Part shown: piece by piece, positions 44,848-54,085 of the stretch
Numbering within the stretch: position 1 is the first letter of the stretch
How the letters are laid out: each line of letters begins with the position of its first letter
DNA from: Zobellia uliginosa
GTDB lineage: Bacteria > Bacteroidota > Bacteroidia > Flavobacteriales > Flavobacteriaceae
Assembly: GCF_018860745.1 (NCBI RefSeq)
Contig: NZ_JAHKPY010000002.1
Span: 750,618 to 814,617 of the forward strand
DNA: 64,000 bases
Reading direction: 5' to 3'
Made by a program: the position numbers and the translations under genes
Notes under the pieces: model-generated
The model's database searches: none
What the model saw: only the letters and a program-made list of their open reading frames with translations
What the model was told of the DNA's origin: nothing

Positions 44848-46341
44848 ATGAAAAACAAGGTCTTATTTGTAGTAACGATTATTGCTGTTTTTTTATTAGG
44901 ACTATTAGCTTCTAGTATAATTAACAGAAAGAGCGAAGCAAAATACGAGTATGTGCCAAAGGTAGATATTGGTGAGAACGAACCTAGGAGTAAAGTTTGG
45001 GGAGAGAATTATCCTCAAGAATATCAATCTTGGTTACAGACGGCAGATACTACATTTGCTAGTTTTCAAGGAGGTTCTGCCATGCGTGATGTATTGGAAG
45101 AAGACCCAAGATTAGTAGTTCTTTTTGCCGGGTATGGTTTCTCCAAAGACTACAATCAAGGTAGAGGACATTCATATGCAATTGAAGATATCAGGAATAG
45201 TCTGAGAACGGGAGGTCCTAAAGGAGAGGGAGATGGACCAATGCCAGCAACATGTTGGACTTGTAAAGGTCCCGATGTACCAAGGGTAATGAGTGAGATA
45301 GGCGTAGCCGAGTTTTATAAAGGTAAATGGGCAGATAAAGGAGAAGAGATTGTAAACCCTATTGGTTGTGCAGATTGTCATGATCCGGGGAACATGAAAC
45401 TTAAGATTACACGTCCAGCATTGGTAGAAGCTTTTGATGCTATGGGTAAAGATATTAACCAAGCTACGCACCAAGAAATGCGTTCGTTGGTTTGTGCTCA
45501 ATGTCACGTTGAATACTATTTCAATAAGAACTTACCGGGCAAAGAAGGCGTACCTTATTTAGTTTTCCCTTGGAAAGATGGTATGGCTGTTGAGGATATG
45601 GAGAAGTATTATGATGATATAGCATTTGCAGATTGGACACATAAGATCAGTAAGACGCCAATGTTAAAAGCGCAACATCCTGGATACGAAACTTTTAAAA
45701 CGGGAGTACACGCAGATAGGGGAGTTTCATGTGCAGATTGCCACATGCCGTATAAGAGTGAAGGTGGACAGAAGTTTACAGACCACCACGTACAATCTCC
45801 TTTAAATAATATGGCCAATGCTTGCCAAGCATGTCACAGAGAAGAGTCGACCAAGTTAATGGAAAATGTTTACGAGCGTCAGCGTAAGGCAACGGAAAAC
45901 CGTATAAAACTAGAAGATTTATTGGTTAAGGCACACGTAGAAGCGGGTAAAGCTTGGGAGTTGGGAGCTACCGATGAACAAATGAAACCAATTTTACAAG
46001 ATATTCGTCACGGACAATGGCGTTGGGATTATTCTGCGGCATCTCACGGAGCATCTTTCCACTCGCCGGTAGAAATCGGAAGAGTAATTGGTGGAGGTTT
46101 GGATATTGCTGCAGAAGCAAGAGTTAAGCTGGCACGTTTGTTGGCAGATTTAGGCCATAATAAGCCAGTAGAGATGCCGGACATTTCTTCAAAAGAAAAA
46201 GCACAGAAGTATATTGGCTTGGATATAGAGAAACTAGAAGCTGAGAAGGAAGCTTTTAAAGAAAATTTATTGCCTAAATGGATGGAGGCTGCTAAAGCGC
46301 GCGAGGATAAAATAGAAACCAAGTCCGTTTCTATGAATTAG
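44848..46341 (+). CDS. nrfA: Ammonia-forming cytochrome c nitrite reductase catalytic subunit
   Basis: NrfA reduces nitrite to ammonium in the periplasm with six electrons. The 497-residue protein has an N-terminal signal anchor, the special catalytic heme motif CWTCK at about residues 136-140 and four CxxCH motifs (CADCH, CAQCH, CADCH, CQACH). This gives the expected five hemes with the Lys-ligated active site. The conserved HPGYETFKTGVHADRG and QWRWDYSAASHGASFH segments are present. It forms an operon with nrfH. Confidence 0.97.
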   Translation: MKNKVLFVVTIIAVFLLGLLASSIINRKSEAKYEYVPKVDIGENEPRSKVWGENYPQEYQSWLQTADTTFASFQGGSAMRDVLEEDPRLVVLFAGYGFSKDYNQGRGHSYAIEDIRNSLRTGGPKGEGDGPMPATCWTCKGPDVPRVMSEIGVAEFYKGKWADKGEEIVNPIGCADCHDPGNMKLKITRPALVEAFDAMGKDINQATHQEMRSLVCAQCHVEYYFNKNLPGKEGVPYLVFPWKDGMAVEDMEKYYDDIAFADWTHKISKTPMLKAQHPGYETFKTGVHADRGVSCADCHMPYKSEGGQKFTDHHVQSPLNNMANACQACHREESTKLMENVYERQRKATENRIKLEDLLVKAHVEAGKAWELGATDEQMKPILQDIRHGQWRWDYSAASHGASFHSPVEIGRVIGGGLDIAAEARVKLARLLADLGHNKPVEMPDISSKEKAQKYIGLDIEKLEAEKEAFKENLLPKWMEAAKAREDKIETKSVSMN

Positions 46342-46371
46342 GTATTATATTTAGATAGATTAAATAATTAT

Positions 46372-46418
46372 AAAACTTATCCTCATCACCATAAGAGTGA
46401 TGAGGATAAGTTTTTTTT
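46372..46418 (+). terminator. Strong terminator or attenuator between nrfA and the ResB-CcsA gene
   Basis: An 18-bp perfect stem (AAAACTTATCCTCATCAC with its complement at 46397-46414) and a 7-nt loop end in a run of eight T. It begins 31 nt after the nrfA stop. It should end most nrfHA transcripts and may let a fraction read into the downstream gene. Confidence 0.92.
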
Positions 46419-46426
46419 GGAAAGAT

Positions 46427-49400
46427 ATGACACGAAGATTATATAAGATTTTTGCTTCACCGGTATTGGCGCTTCTTTTGTTGCTGACCTTTGGGGTAGC
46501 AATGGCCGTAGCTACCTTTGTAGAGAATGATTTTGGTACTGCTACGGCGTGGAAGGTAATTTATGATGCGTTATGGTTTGAACTTGTTATGGTGGGATTA
46601 TGTATTAGTTTCATTCTTAACATTTTCAAATATAAATTACTCAGAAAGGAAAAATGGCCTATACTTCTTTTTCACATTTCATTCATCATCATCATTATTG
46701 GGGCAGGTATTACAAGATATACTTCTTACGGGGGCGTAATGCGCATAAGGGAAGGAGCTTCTTCCAACATCATCATATCGGATGCTAATTATGTAAAAGC
46801 AAAAATATCCGATGGAAATAGTACTAAAGTGGTACTTAAAAAATTGAGCTTTTCTCCATTAACAAATAATGATTTTAGTATAAAAACCGATTTTAATTCT
46901 ACTCCCATTGAGATAAGGTATAATAAATTCGTTGCTGATGCCCTACCTAAAATAGAAGATGATGTAGAAGGAGGAAAGGCGCTTCTAGAATTGGTGGTAA
47001 CAGCCGGAAACGGAAGGGAAACGGTATTCTTACAGAAGGGAGAAATAGAGCAAATAGGAGAACATAGGCATCTAGTTGGTTTTGAAGCAGAGGGGGAAGG
47101 TGTAATCAATATTATCGAGAAAGACGGCGATTTTCAAATGAACACCCCTAGGGATCTGGACTTTTTTATTATGGCTTCTCAAACAGCTGGTAAAATAAAG
47201 AAAGACACTATCACCAACATGACCCTCAAGACATTGTATAGAGATGGGGATGCTTCTTTTGTTCCTACGGCATATCATCCAAATGCAAAAATAGATATTG
47301 TTAGTACGTCAGATAAGTTAAAGGATAACGACCCTAATAAAGATGATGCATTGCTAGTAGACGTCACAGTCAATAACGAAACCCAAACTACAAATTTACT
47401 ATATAGACAAGGATTTTTACCAACCGAACATAAGGCGGAATTTAAGGATTTATCTATTTTACTTTCTTATGGTGCTGAAGCAGAAGAAATACCATTTTCT
47501 ATAGGATTGGAAGATTTTCAATTGGAAAGGTATCCAGGTTCAACAAGTCCATCTGCCTATGCCAGTGAGGTTACTATTATAGATAATGGGGTGAAAACCC
47601 CATATCGGATATTCATGAACAATGTCCTGGATTATAAAGGATATCGCTTTTTCCAGGCCAGTTACGATACAGACGAAAAAGGTACGGTACTTTCGGTCAA
47701 TCATGATGCTGTAGGTACGTGGGTTACCTATTTAGGCTATTTCCTAATGGGCCTAGGTATGTTTTTCACACTTTTTGGAAAAGGGTCTAGATTTGTGGAG
47801 GTAAATAAGAGGTTGAACAAACTAAAGAGGAAAAAGACAGCTCTTTTAATGCTCTTGTTTATAGGATATACTGCCGCTCTCCAAGCAAGACCTGAACAAG
47901 AAAAAGACCCAATACCAGAGCAGATTATAGACGCAGACCATGCTGCATTGTTTGGACGGGTAATGGTGCAAGATTTAGATGGGAGAATTAAACCGATAAA
48001 TACACTGGCATCTGAATTTTTAAGAAAGATTTCCGGCAGGCCGTATTTTAAGCTCTCTCAAAATGGAGCTACGGTAAAGTTAGATGCCAATCAGACCTTT
48101 TTGGCCATGCATGTTTCGGCTAAATATTGGGAGAAAGTCCCTATTATAAAAATTGACAAAAAGAAACTAGGAACTGAATATGAGTCACTTAAATTAGGCG
48201 AAAACGGTTTAATATCTTTTCAGAATTTATTGGATAAGGATGGAAAATATGTTTTTGGGGAGCAAGTTGAAAAAGCAAATCAGAAAAAGCCGGCAGAACG
48301 CAATGAATTCGATAAAGAAGTTCTAAAAGTAGATGAGCGTTTTAATATACTTTATAATGTGTTTATCGGGAATTATCTAAAGGTTTTTCCCAATAGCCTG
48401 GATGAAAATAATACCTGGTTTACCTATACCCATGACTTTAAGGATTTTCCTGAAGAAGACGGGCGCTTTGCCAAAGCTATAATACCTACCTATTTTTCTG
48501 ATGTAGCCAACCAGAATTGGGTAGATGCCACGGAAAAATTGGGATATATAAGTACCTATCAAAATGTACTTGGGGAAGACATCATACCCAGTAATCAAAG
48601 AATAGCTGCGGAACTGTGGTATAATGATTTAAACCTCAACTTCTATTTATTTCAAGTACTGTTCGTTTTGGGATTTATTTTATTGGTTTTGGCAATGGTA
48701 AAAGTATTTACACAAAAGAAAAGTGTGGAATACATCTGGAACTTTTTTATTATTCTGGCCCTGCTTAGCTTTATAGTATTTGCAGGTAATATTATATTAA
48801 GATGGTACGTGGCGCAACATGCCCCTTGGAGTAATGGATACGAAATGTTGATTTTTGTAGCTTGGGTACTTATGCTTTGTGGTTTTCTTGTTTATAGAAA
48901 ATCAGATTTTGCATTGCCGCTTGCGACCTTGTTTTCTGGTGCTCTGTTGTTTGTGAGTTATTTGGATTGGATCAATCCGGAGATAACCAATTTAATGCCC
49001 GTCTTAAAATCGTATTGGTTAAAAGTACATGTGGCTACTATTGTAAGCAGTTATGCTCCTTTGGCCTTATCCGCCGTACTCGGTTTAATGGCGCTTATTT
49101 TAATGATAATTAGAACCCCAAAAACAAAAGACAGAATAGATTTAAAAATTAAAGAGTTGAGTTATATCAATGAAAGTTCAATGACCATAGGCTTGTTTGT
49201 TTTAGCCGTAGGCACCTTTTTGGGGGGTATTTGGGCCAACGAATCTTGGGGACGGTATTGGGCATGGGACCCAAAAGAAACTTGGGCATTGATAAGTATA
49301 ATTGTTTACGCCATTGTTTTGCATCTTCGCTTTATTCCGGCCTTAAAAAACACTTATGTGCTTAACGTAGCTAGTATGTTTGCTTTTTGGTCTATAATCA

Positions 49401-49552
49401 TGACCTCATTTGGCGTTAATTATTACTTATCCGGCTTACATAGTTATGCTGCTGGAGATCCAGTACCCATTCCACAATTCGTTTACTTCTTAGCAGCTTT
49501 TATGGTTATTACTGCTGTTTGGGCCTATTTTAGGAATAAGAGAAAGCTATAA
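46427..49552 (+). CDS. ccsBA: Fused ResB-CcsA cytochrome c synthase
   Basis: This fused system II protein exports heme and attaches it to apocytochrome c, as NrfH and NrfA need. From the ATG at 46427 it has about 1041 residues. An in-frame GTG at 46397 lies inside the terminator stem and is rejected. The N-terminal ResB part has membrane helices and a large periplasmic domain. A middle region with ARPEQEKDPIPEQI follows. The C-terminal CcsA part has the heme-handling motif WGRYWAWDPKETWALIS near residue 940 and the His-bearing helices. The context supports a dedicated role in maturing the nitrite reductase. Confidence 0.93.
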   Translation: MTRRLYKIFASPVLALLLLLTFGVAMAVATFVENDFGTATAWKVIYDALWFELVMVGLCISFILNIFKYKLLRKEKWPILLFHISFIIIIIGAGITRYTSYGGVMRIREGASSNIIISDANYVKAKISDGNSTKVVLKKLSFSPLTNNDFSIKTDFNSTPIEIRYNKFVADALPKIEDDVEGGKALLELVVTAGNGRETVFLQKGEIEQIGEHRHLVGFEAEGEGVINIIEKDGDFQMNTPRDLDFFIMASQTAGKIKKDTITNMTLKTLYRDGDASFVPTAYHPNAKIDIVSTSDKLKDNDPNKDDALLVDVTVNNETQTTNLLYRQGFLPTEHKAEFKDLSILLSYGAEAEEIPFSIGLEDFQLERYPGSTSPSAYASEVTIIDNGVKTPYRIFMNNVLDYKGYRFFQASYDTDEKGTVLSVNHDAVGTWVTYLGYFLMGLGMFFTLFGKGSRFVEVNKRLNKLKRKKTALLMLLFIGYTAALQARPEQEKDPIPEQIIDADHAALFGRVMVQDLDGRIKPINTLASEFLRKISGRPYFKLSQNGATVKLDANQTFLAMHVSAKYWEKVPIIKIDKKKLGTEYESLKLGENGLISFQNLLDKDGKYVFGEQVEKANQKKPAERNEFDKEVLKVDERFNILYNVFIGNYLKVFPNSLDENNTWFTYTHDFKDFPEEDGRFAKAIIPTYFSDVANQNWVDATEKLGYISTYQNVLGEDIIPSNQRIAAELWYNDLNLNFYLFQVLFVLGFILLVLAMVKVFTQKKSVEYIWNFFIILALLSFIVFAGNIILRWYVAQHAPWSNGYEMLIFVAWVLMLCGFLVYRKSDFALPLATLFSGALLFVSYLDWINPEITNLMPVLKSYWLKVHVATIVSSYAPLALSAVLGLMALILMIIRTPKTKDRIDLKIKELSYINESSMTIGLFVLAVGTFLGGIWANESWGRYWAWDPKETWALISIIVYAIVLHLRFIPALKNTYVLNVASMFAFWSIIMTSFGVNYYLSGLHSYAAGDPVPIPQFVYFLAAFMVITAVWAYFRNKRKL

Positions 49553-49582
49553 CCGTTTCAGGACTAAAGTTTTTGGTAAACG

Positions 49583-49792
49583 TTGCAAGACCTTAGTTTG
49601 TATATTGGATTTATCAACTTGATAATCAATTTGTACTGTTTTGTGGCCAATTTGGCATTTACAGATAATTCAGTAATCGTAGATTCCTCTAAAGTGGGAA
49701 TATTAGTAGGGTCAGTAGTTTCTGGAATTATTGGATATATGATTGTAAAATGGAGGGGAAATCCAAAGAAGGGCCCTATTCTAAGAATTTAG
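49583..49792 (+). pseudogene. nhaA: C-terminal remnant of an NhaA-type Na+/H+ antiporter
   Basis: The 69-codon frame reads CFVANLAFTDNSVIV then SSKVGILVGSVVSGIIGYMI. These match the last two helices of NhaA, usually FxANLAF.D and AKIGxLxGSxxSGxxGYxxL. The upstream body of about 350 residues is missing, and a few residues are inserted just before the match. It is therefore a decayed fragment next to the cytochrome maturation gene. Confidence 0.65.
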
Positions 49793-49996
49793 TATTCCAA
49801 TCTAAAATATAGTCCAGCTTATCTCGACTCCTAGCAATAAATAACGCTGACAATTAAGTGGTGAAGTGCCTATTCCTGCTTAATGCCAAATTAAACGGGT
49901 CTCTTTGGGGTATTTAAAATAGCTATTGAGTTAAACCAATGCCCGTAACGCTTTTATCTTTATACTATTATAAATTCTATACTAAAAGCACGATAT

Positions 49997-50362
49997 ATGA
50001 TTACGGAAAATATGCATAGAGATAACAAAAGAGATCATGGAGGATTGCAAAACGATGTGCAACAAAACCGGGGTTTAGATTTGGATTACAATGATAATAA
50101 CTCTGAGCAAGAACCTAATAATTTAGGGAAACCTGTAGATAATGGGGGAGTACAGTCTACCGAGTTAGAACCTAGGTTGGAAGAACAATGGCATGCGGTG
50201 CGCGATGAGTACCTTTCTCATTATTCAGGTTTGGAAAATGTCAATACCAATTATGAAGAAGGTAGTTTTAATACGCTAATTGATCGCTTGGCAGAGAAAC
50301 ACCAACGATCAACTAAAGAAATCCGGCACGAAATCCTTAATTGGACTTCAAAAAAGGGCTAA
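49997..50362 (+). CDS. Hypothetical acidic small protein
   Basis: The 121-residue soluble protein has a low-complexity hydrophilic N-terminal half rich in Asn, Asp and Gln. The more structured C-terminal half includes EEQWHAVRDEYLSHYSGLEN and RLAEKHQRSTKEIRHEI. This resembles small stress-related Bacteroidota proteins whose C-terminus forms a helical hairpin, but no name can be given. No signal peptide is seen. A strong hairpin follows at 50390. Confidence 0.65.
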   Translation: MITENMHRDNKRDHGGLQNDVQQNRGLDLDYNDNNSEQEPNNLGKPVDNGGVQSTELEPRLEEQWHAVRDEYLSHYSGLENVNTNYEEGSFNTLIDRLAEKHQRSTKEIRHEILNWTSKKG

Positions 50363-50389
50363 TTTTAAAAATTTAAGAAGGTGTTGCAT

Positions 50390-50423
50390 CCAAAATCCGA
50401 ATTACTCATGATTCGGATTTTGG
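50390..50423 (+). terminator. Hairpin after the small acidic protein gene
   Basis: A 13-bp perfect stem is formed by CCAAAATCCGAAT and ATTCGGATTTTGG with an 8-nt loop. It lacks a clean T tract (TGTGATT follows), so termination is likely but not certain. Confidence 0.7.
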
Positions 50424-50500
50424 TGTGATTAAAAGATAATTTTTATTTCTTGGGTTATTCTAATTTGGCAGGCTATGCCAAAACATACAAAAACAAATAC

Positions 50501-53500
50501 ATGCGTTCACTAATTTTTATTTATTCTTTTTTCATTTGTTGCTCCAATGTATTTTCACAAGAATCAGAGGTGTTAGACTCAAATGTCAATAAGGAGGTTT
50601 CACATATTTTTTATATCACTTCTAATATTGGAAATGTCTCATATGAAGAAGCGAAAAAAATGCTGGGTGAAATCAATTCAGCTTCTAAAAACGAGACGGA
50701 TGCCACCTTATTATTATTGGGTAATATTATAAATAAGGAAGGGTTTCCATCAAAAGAAGTGAAACAAGAGAAGGCAAAGGCCTATTTGAAGCCTTTAATG
50801 AAGGTATGGGATGAATTTAATGGCAATGTAGTTTTAACACCAGGCAAGAATGAATGGTTAACAGGAGCGCCTCAAAGTATAGACGATCTAGAATCATTTT
50901 TACAGGATAATAGTAAAGCTAAATTTTGGCCTAATGATGGTTGCCCCCTTGAAAAAGAAACCATAAATGACGAGGTGGTACTAGAAATGGTTGACTCCCA
51001 ATGGTTTTTAGAAGATTGGGACAATCACCCTTACATCAACGAGAAATGCGAGCATAAGACTAGGGACCAATTTTTGGCAGAGTTTAAAGATGACCTAAAG
51101 GATAGTCAAGGCAAAACGGTAATCGTTGCAGTCTACCAACCGGTAATGAGTAATTCTAAAATTTCCATGATCGATAAAATGGGAGGTTTTACACCTCAGT
51201 CGTACCAAAATAAGGAAAATAGACTTTTACGGGGAAGGATGGAGACCATAGCCAGTCAGTTTGAGGATGTCATATTCGTATCTGGAAAAGACCGTAACCT
51301 ACAATATTTAGAAGATGATGGAATTCCACAAATCATTAGTGGGGCAATAGGGAAAACAGAAAAAGCAAGAGCACCTAAAGAAGAACATTTTGAATCTGAA
51401 AATAAGGGCTATGCCAAGTTGACGGTTTTTAAAAACGGTAGTTCGGAAGTAGACTTTATAGAAATAGGAAGAGGCGCTTCCAAAATTGCCTATACTCAAA
51501 TAATTAAAAGAGACCGTATTTCAATAGATTCTATTTCCTATCCTAAAAAAGCATACGGACCAACAGAAAAAGCATCAATATACACCAAAGAGGAAACGGA
51601 TAAAAGCGGATTTTACAAATGGGTCTGGGGAGATCATTTCAGAAATCTCTATAGTAAAGAAATAGAAGCTCCGGTACTTCAAATAGATAAGTTACCTAAT
51701 AATGTGCGTCCTATTTCCGAGGGTGGGGGAACACAGTCCAGATCACTTAGGTTAATAGATGATAATGAACATGAATATACATTAAGAGCGTTGCGAAAAA
51801 GTGCCTTGCGCTTTCTGCAGACCAATGCTATAGATAACCATTATGTAGAGGATTATCTCAGAAACACCGTGGCCGAGCGTTATATGATGGATTTTTATAC
51901 CACGGCACACCCTTACGCGCAGTTCGCTATGAACGAACTTTCCGAAACGCTAGAGGTGCTTCACGCCAATCCAAATATTTATTATGTACCCAAGCAAAAA
52001 GGTTTGGGCATTTATAATGAAGATTATGGTAATGCCCTTTTTATGTTGGAAGAACATGTGGGGGATGAAAACAAAAGCTTTGAGACATTTGGACGACCAG
52101 ATGATATTTTAAGTACTACGGATTTACGTTTAGAGTTAATGGAATCTAAGGATTCGTATGTTGATGAACCGAGTTTTATACGCGCCCGATTGTTTGATAT
52201 GCTCGTTGGCAACTGGGACCGTCATCAAGACCAATGGCGCTGGGCGCAGTTTAAAACCGAAGACGGTAAAAAAAGGTATGAAGCCATACCAAGGGATTGG
52301 GACCAGGCTTTTCCCAAATATGACGGGCCTATTATTGGTCTTTTAAAATATTCTTTTCCATTGCTGCGAAAAATGGAAAGTTATGAAGCGGATATCAAGA
52401 ATGTAAAGTGGTTCAACCTATCCGGGTATCCTTTGGATAAAGCTTTTATAAAAACTGCGAAATGGGAGGACTGGAAAACACAAGTAGATTTTATTCAAGA
52501 GAACTTATCGAACGAAGAAATTAACGCGGCTTTTAATTCTCTGCCAGAGGCTGCCCAAGATCATAGTATTGATGAAATTAAAAAGAAACTGCAATCCCGT
52601 CGTGATGGTTTGCAAGAAATAGCACGATCCTATTATGACTACTTAAATAATTTTGAAGTAGTTCTTGGGACAGAAAAGGATGATGAATTTTTAATTACTA
52701 GAGAACCAAATGGCGAAACCAATATTTCCATTTCAAAAGACAGTATTGTTTTCAATAACACCTACAATTCAAAACAGACCAAGGAGATTTGGGTTTATGG
52801 GCTTGATGGAAATGATACGTTTACCGTTACAGGAGAAGGTAAAAAACCTATGAACATTAAAATTATAGGAGGTAAGAAAAACGATACCTATGATTTTAAA
52901 TCTACCAAAAAGGTAAAGCTTTATGATTATAAGAGCAAGAAAAATACCATTGTAAATCCAAAATCAAAAAAATGGCTTACAGACTCCTATGATGTGAATA
53001 CCTATGACTATGAGAAAAGGAAATATCATGAGAACATTATATTCCCAAGTTTGGGATATGATGGCGATACAGGTTTTAGAGTGGGCTTAAAAGACCGTTT
53101 TACTACCTACGGCTTGGCTAACAACCCGTTTAAATCACAGCATACCATAGGAGCGGAGTACTTTTTTGCAACAAATGGTTTTGCAATAGATTATAATGCG
53201 GAATTTGGACATGTTTTCAACAATTGGAACTTAGGTTTTGACGTGAGGCACACTAGTCCTAATTTTACTATGAACTATTTTGGAGAAGGAAATGATTCTC
53301 AAAATGATGACGATCTGGATTTTGATTACAACCGGGTACGTATAAGACAATTTAAATTTTCTCCATATTTAGTGCATGAAAAGGCAGGAAGTAGATACTA
53401 CCTAAGAACCGCATTGCAATCGTTAGAGGTTTCCAATGATAGCGAACGTTTTGTAGGACAATCGTTTACAGCGGATAATGATGTTTATGAGCAACAGGTA

Positions 53501-54064
53501 TACGCTATGGCGGAAGTGGGTTATAATTACCACAATCAAAATGACCCGGCATTTCCGAATCGCGCCATGAATGCGGATTTAGTAGCAGGTTACAAATCGA
53601 ATTTAAACGGATATGATAACCAGTTTGGTTATGTAAAACCTTCATTGTCATTAACCTACCCTTTACATCCAAGCGGTATTGCCGTAATTGCAACCAAAAT
53701 AGCAGGTGAGGCTGTAATTGGAGATAACTACGAGTTTTATCACGGTGCGGTTTTAGGTGGAAATCAAAGTTTACGGGCTTACAGAAATGAAAGGTTTAAC
53801 GGGCAATCCGCCTTTTACCATAGTACGGATCTTAGAGTTGGTATTACCAGATTTAGAACCAATTTCATACCTATTCAAATGGGCGTAAGTGCGGGATTTG
53901 ATTATGGTCGTGTGTGGTCGGATAATGATAATTCCACCCAATGGCATAATGACTATGGTGGTTCTCTATGGATATCCGGTTTTAGTGCATTGACGGGAAA
54001 TCTAGGTTTCTATCACGGAGGAGATGGAAATCGCTTCATATTTAGTGTTGGCTTTAATTTCTAG
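50501..54064 (+). CDS. Outer membrane protein with degenerate phosphoesterase domain, kinase-like region and BamA-type barrel
   Basis: The preferred start is the ATG at 50501, giving about 1187 residues with a signal peptide ending VFSQ; an in-frame TTG lies 51 nt upstream. Residues of about 35-330 align by eye with calcineurin-like phosphoesterases but with altered metal ligands: SNIGN (usually GDAGN), LGNIIN (usually LGDNIY), PGKNEW (usually PGNHDW) and YQPVMS (usually HHPxxS). A middle region has a kinase-like GNWDRHQDQWRW (about 570) and IPRDWDQAF (about 596). The C-terminal about 350 residues are beta strands of a surface antigen/Omp85-type barrel ending in Phe. It is probably an outer membrane protein with a non-catalytic exposed or periplasmic head. 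Confidence 0.8.
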   Translation: MRSLIFIYSFFICCSNVFSQESEVLDSNVNKEVSHIFYITSNIGNVSYEEAKKMLGEINSASKNETDATLLLLGNIINKEGFPSKEVKQEKAKAYLKPLMKVWDEFNGNVVLTPGKNEWLTGAPQSIDDLESFLQDNSKAKFWPNDGCPLEKETINDEVVLEMVDSQWFLEDWDNHPYINEKCEHKTRDQFLAEFKDDLKDSQGKTVIVAVYQPVMSNSKISMIDKMGGFTPQSYQNKENRLLRGRMETIASQFEDVIFVSGKDRNLQYLEDDGIPQIISGAIGKTEKARAPKEEHFESENKGYAKLTVFKNGSSEVDFIEIGRGASKIAYTQIIKRDRISIDSISYPKKAYGPTEKASIYTKEETDKSGFYKWVWGDHFRNLYSKEIEAPVLQIDKLPNNVRPISEGGGTQSRSLRLIDDNEHEYTLRALRKSALRFLQTNAIDNHYVEDYLRNTVAERYMMDFYTTAHPYAQFAMNELSETLEVLHANPNIYYVPKQKGLGIYNEDYGNALFMLEEHVGDENKSFETFGRPDDILSTTDLRLELMESKDSYVDEPSFIRARLFDMLVGNWDRHQDQWRWAQFKTEDGKKRYEAIPRDWDQAFPKYDGPIIGLLKYSFPLLRKMESYEADIKNVKWFNLSGYPLDKAFIKTAKWEDWKTQVDFIQENLSNEEINAAFNSLPEAAQDHSIDEIKKKLQSRRDGLQEIARSYYDYLNNFEVVLGTEKDDEFLITREPNGETNISISKDSIVFNNTYNSKQTKEIWVYGLDGNDTFTVTGEGKKPMNIKIIGGKKNDTYDFKSTKKVKLYDYKSKKNTIVNPKSKKWLTDSYDVNTYDYEKRKYHENIIFPSLGYDGDTGFRVGLKDRFTTYGLANNPFKSQHTIGAEYFFATNGFAIDYNAEFGHVFNNWNLGFDVRHTSPNFTMNYFGEGNDSQNDDDLDFDYNRVRIRQFKFSPYLVHEKAGSRYYLRTALQSLEVSNDSERFVGQSFTADNDVYEQQVYAMAEVGYNYHNQNDPAFPNRAMNADLVAGYKSNLNGYDNQFGYVKPSLSLTYPLHPSGIAVIATKIAGEAVIGDNYEFYHGAVLGGNQSLRAYRNERFNGQSAFYHSTDLRVGITRFRTNFIPIQMGVSAGFDYGRVWSDNDNSTQWHNDYGGSLWISGFSALTGNLGFYHGGDGNRFIFSVGFNF

Positions 54065-54085
54065 AAAAGAGTTCGTTTATTCATT

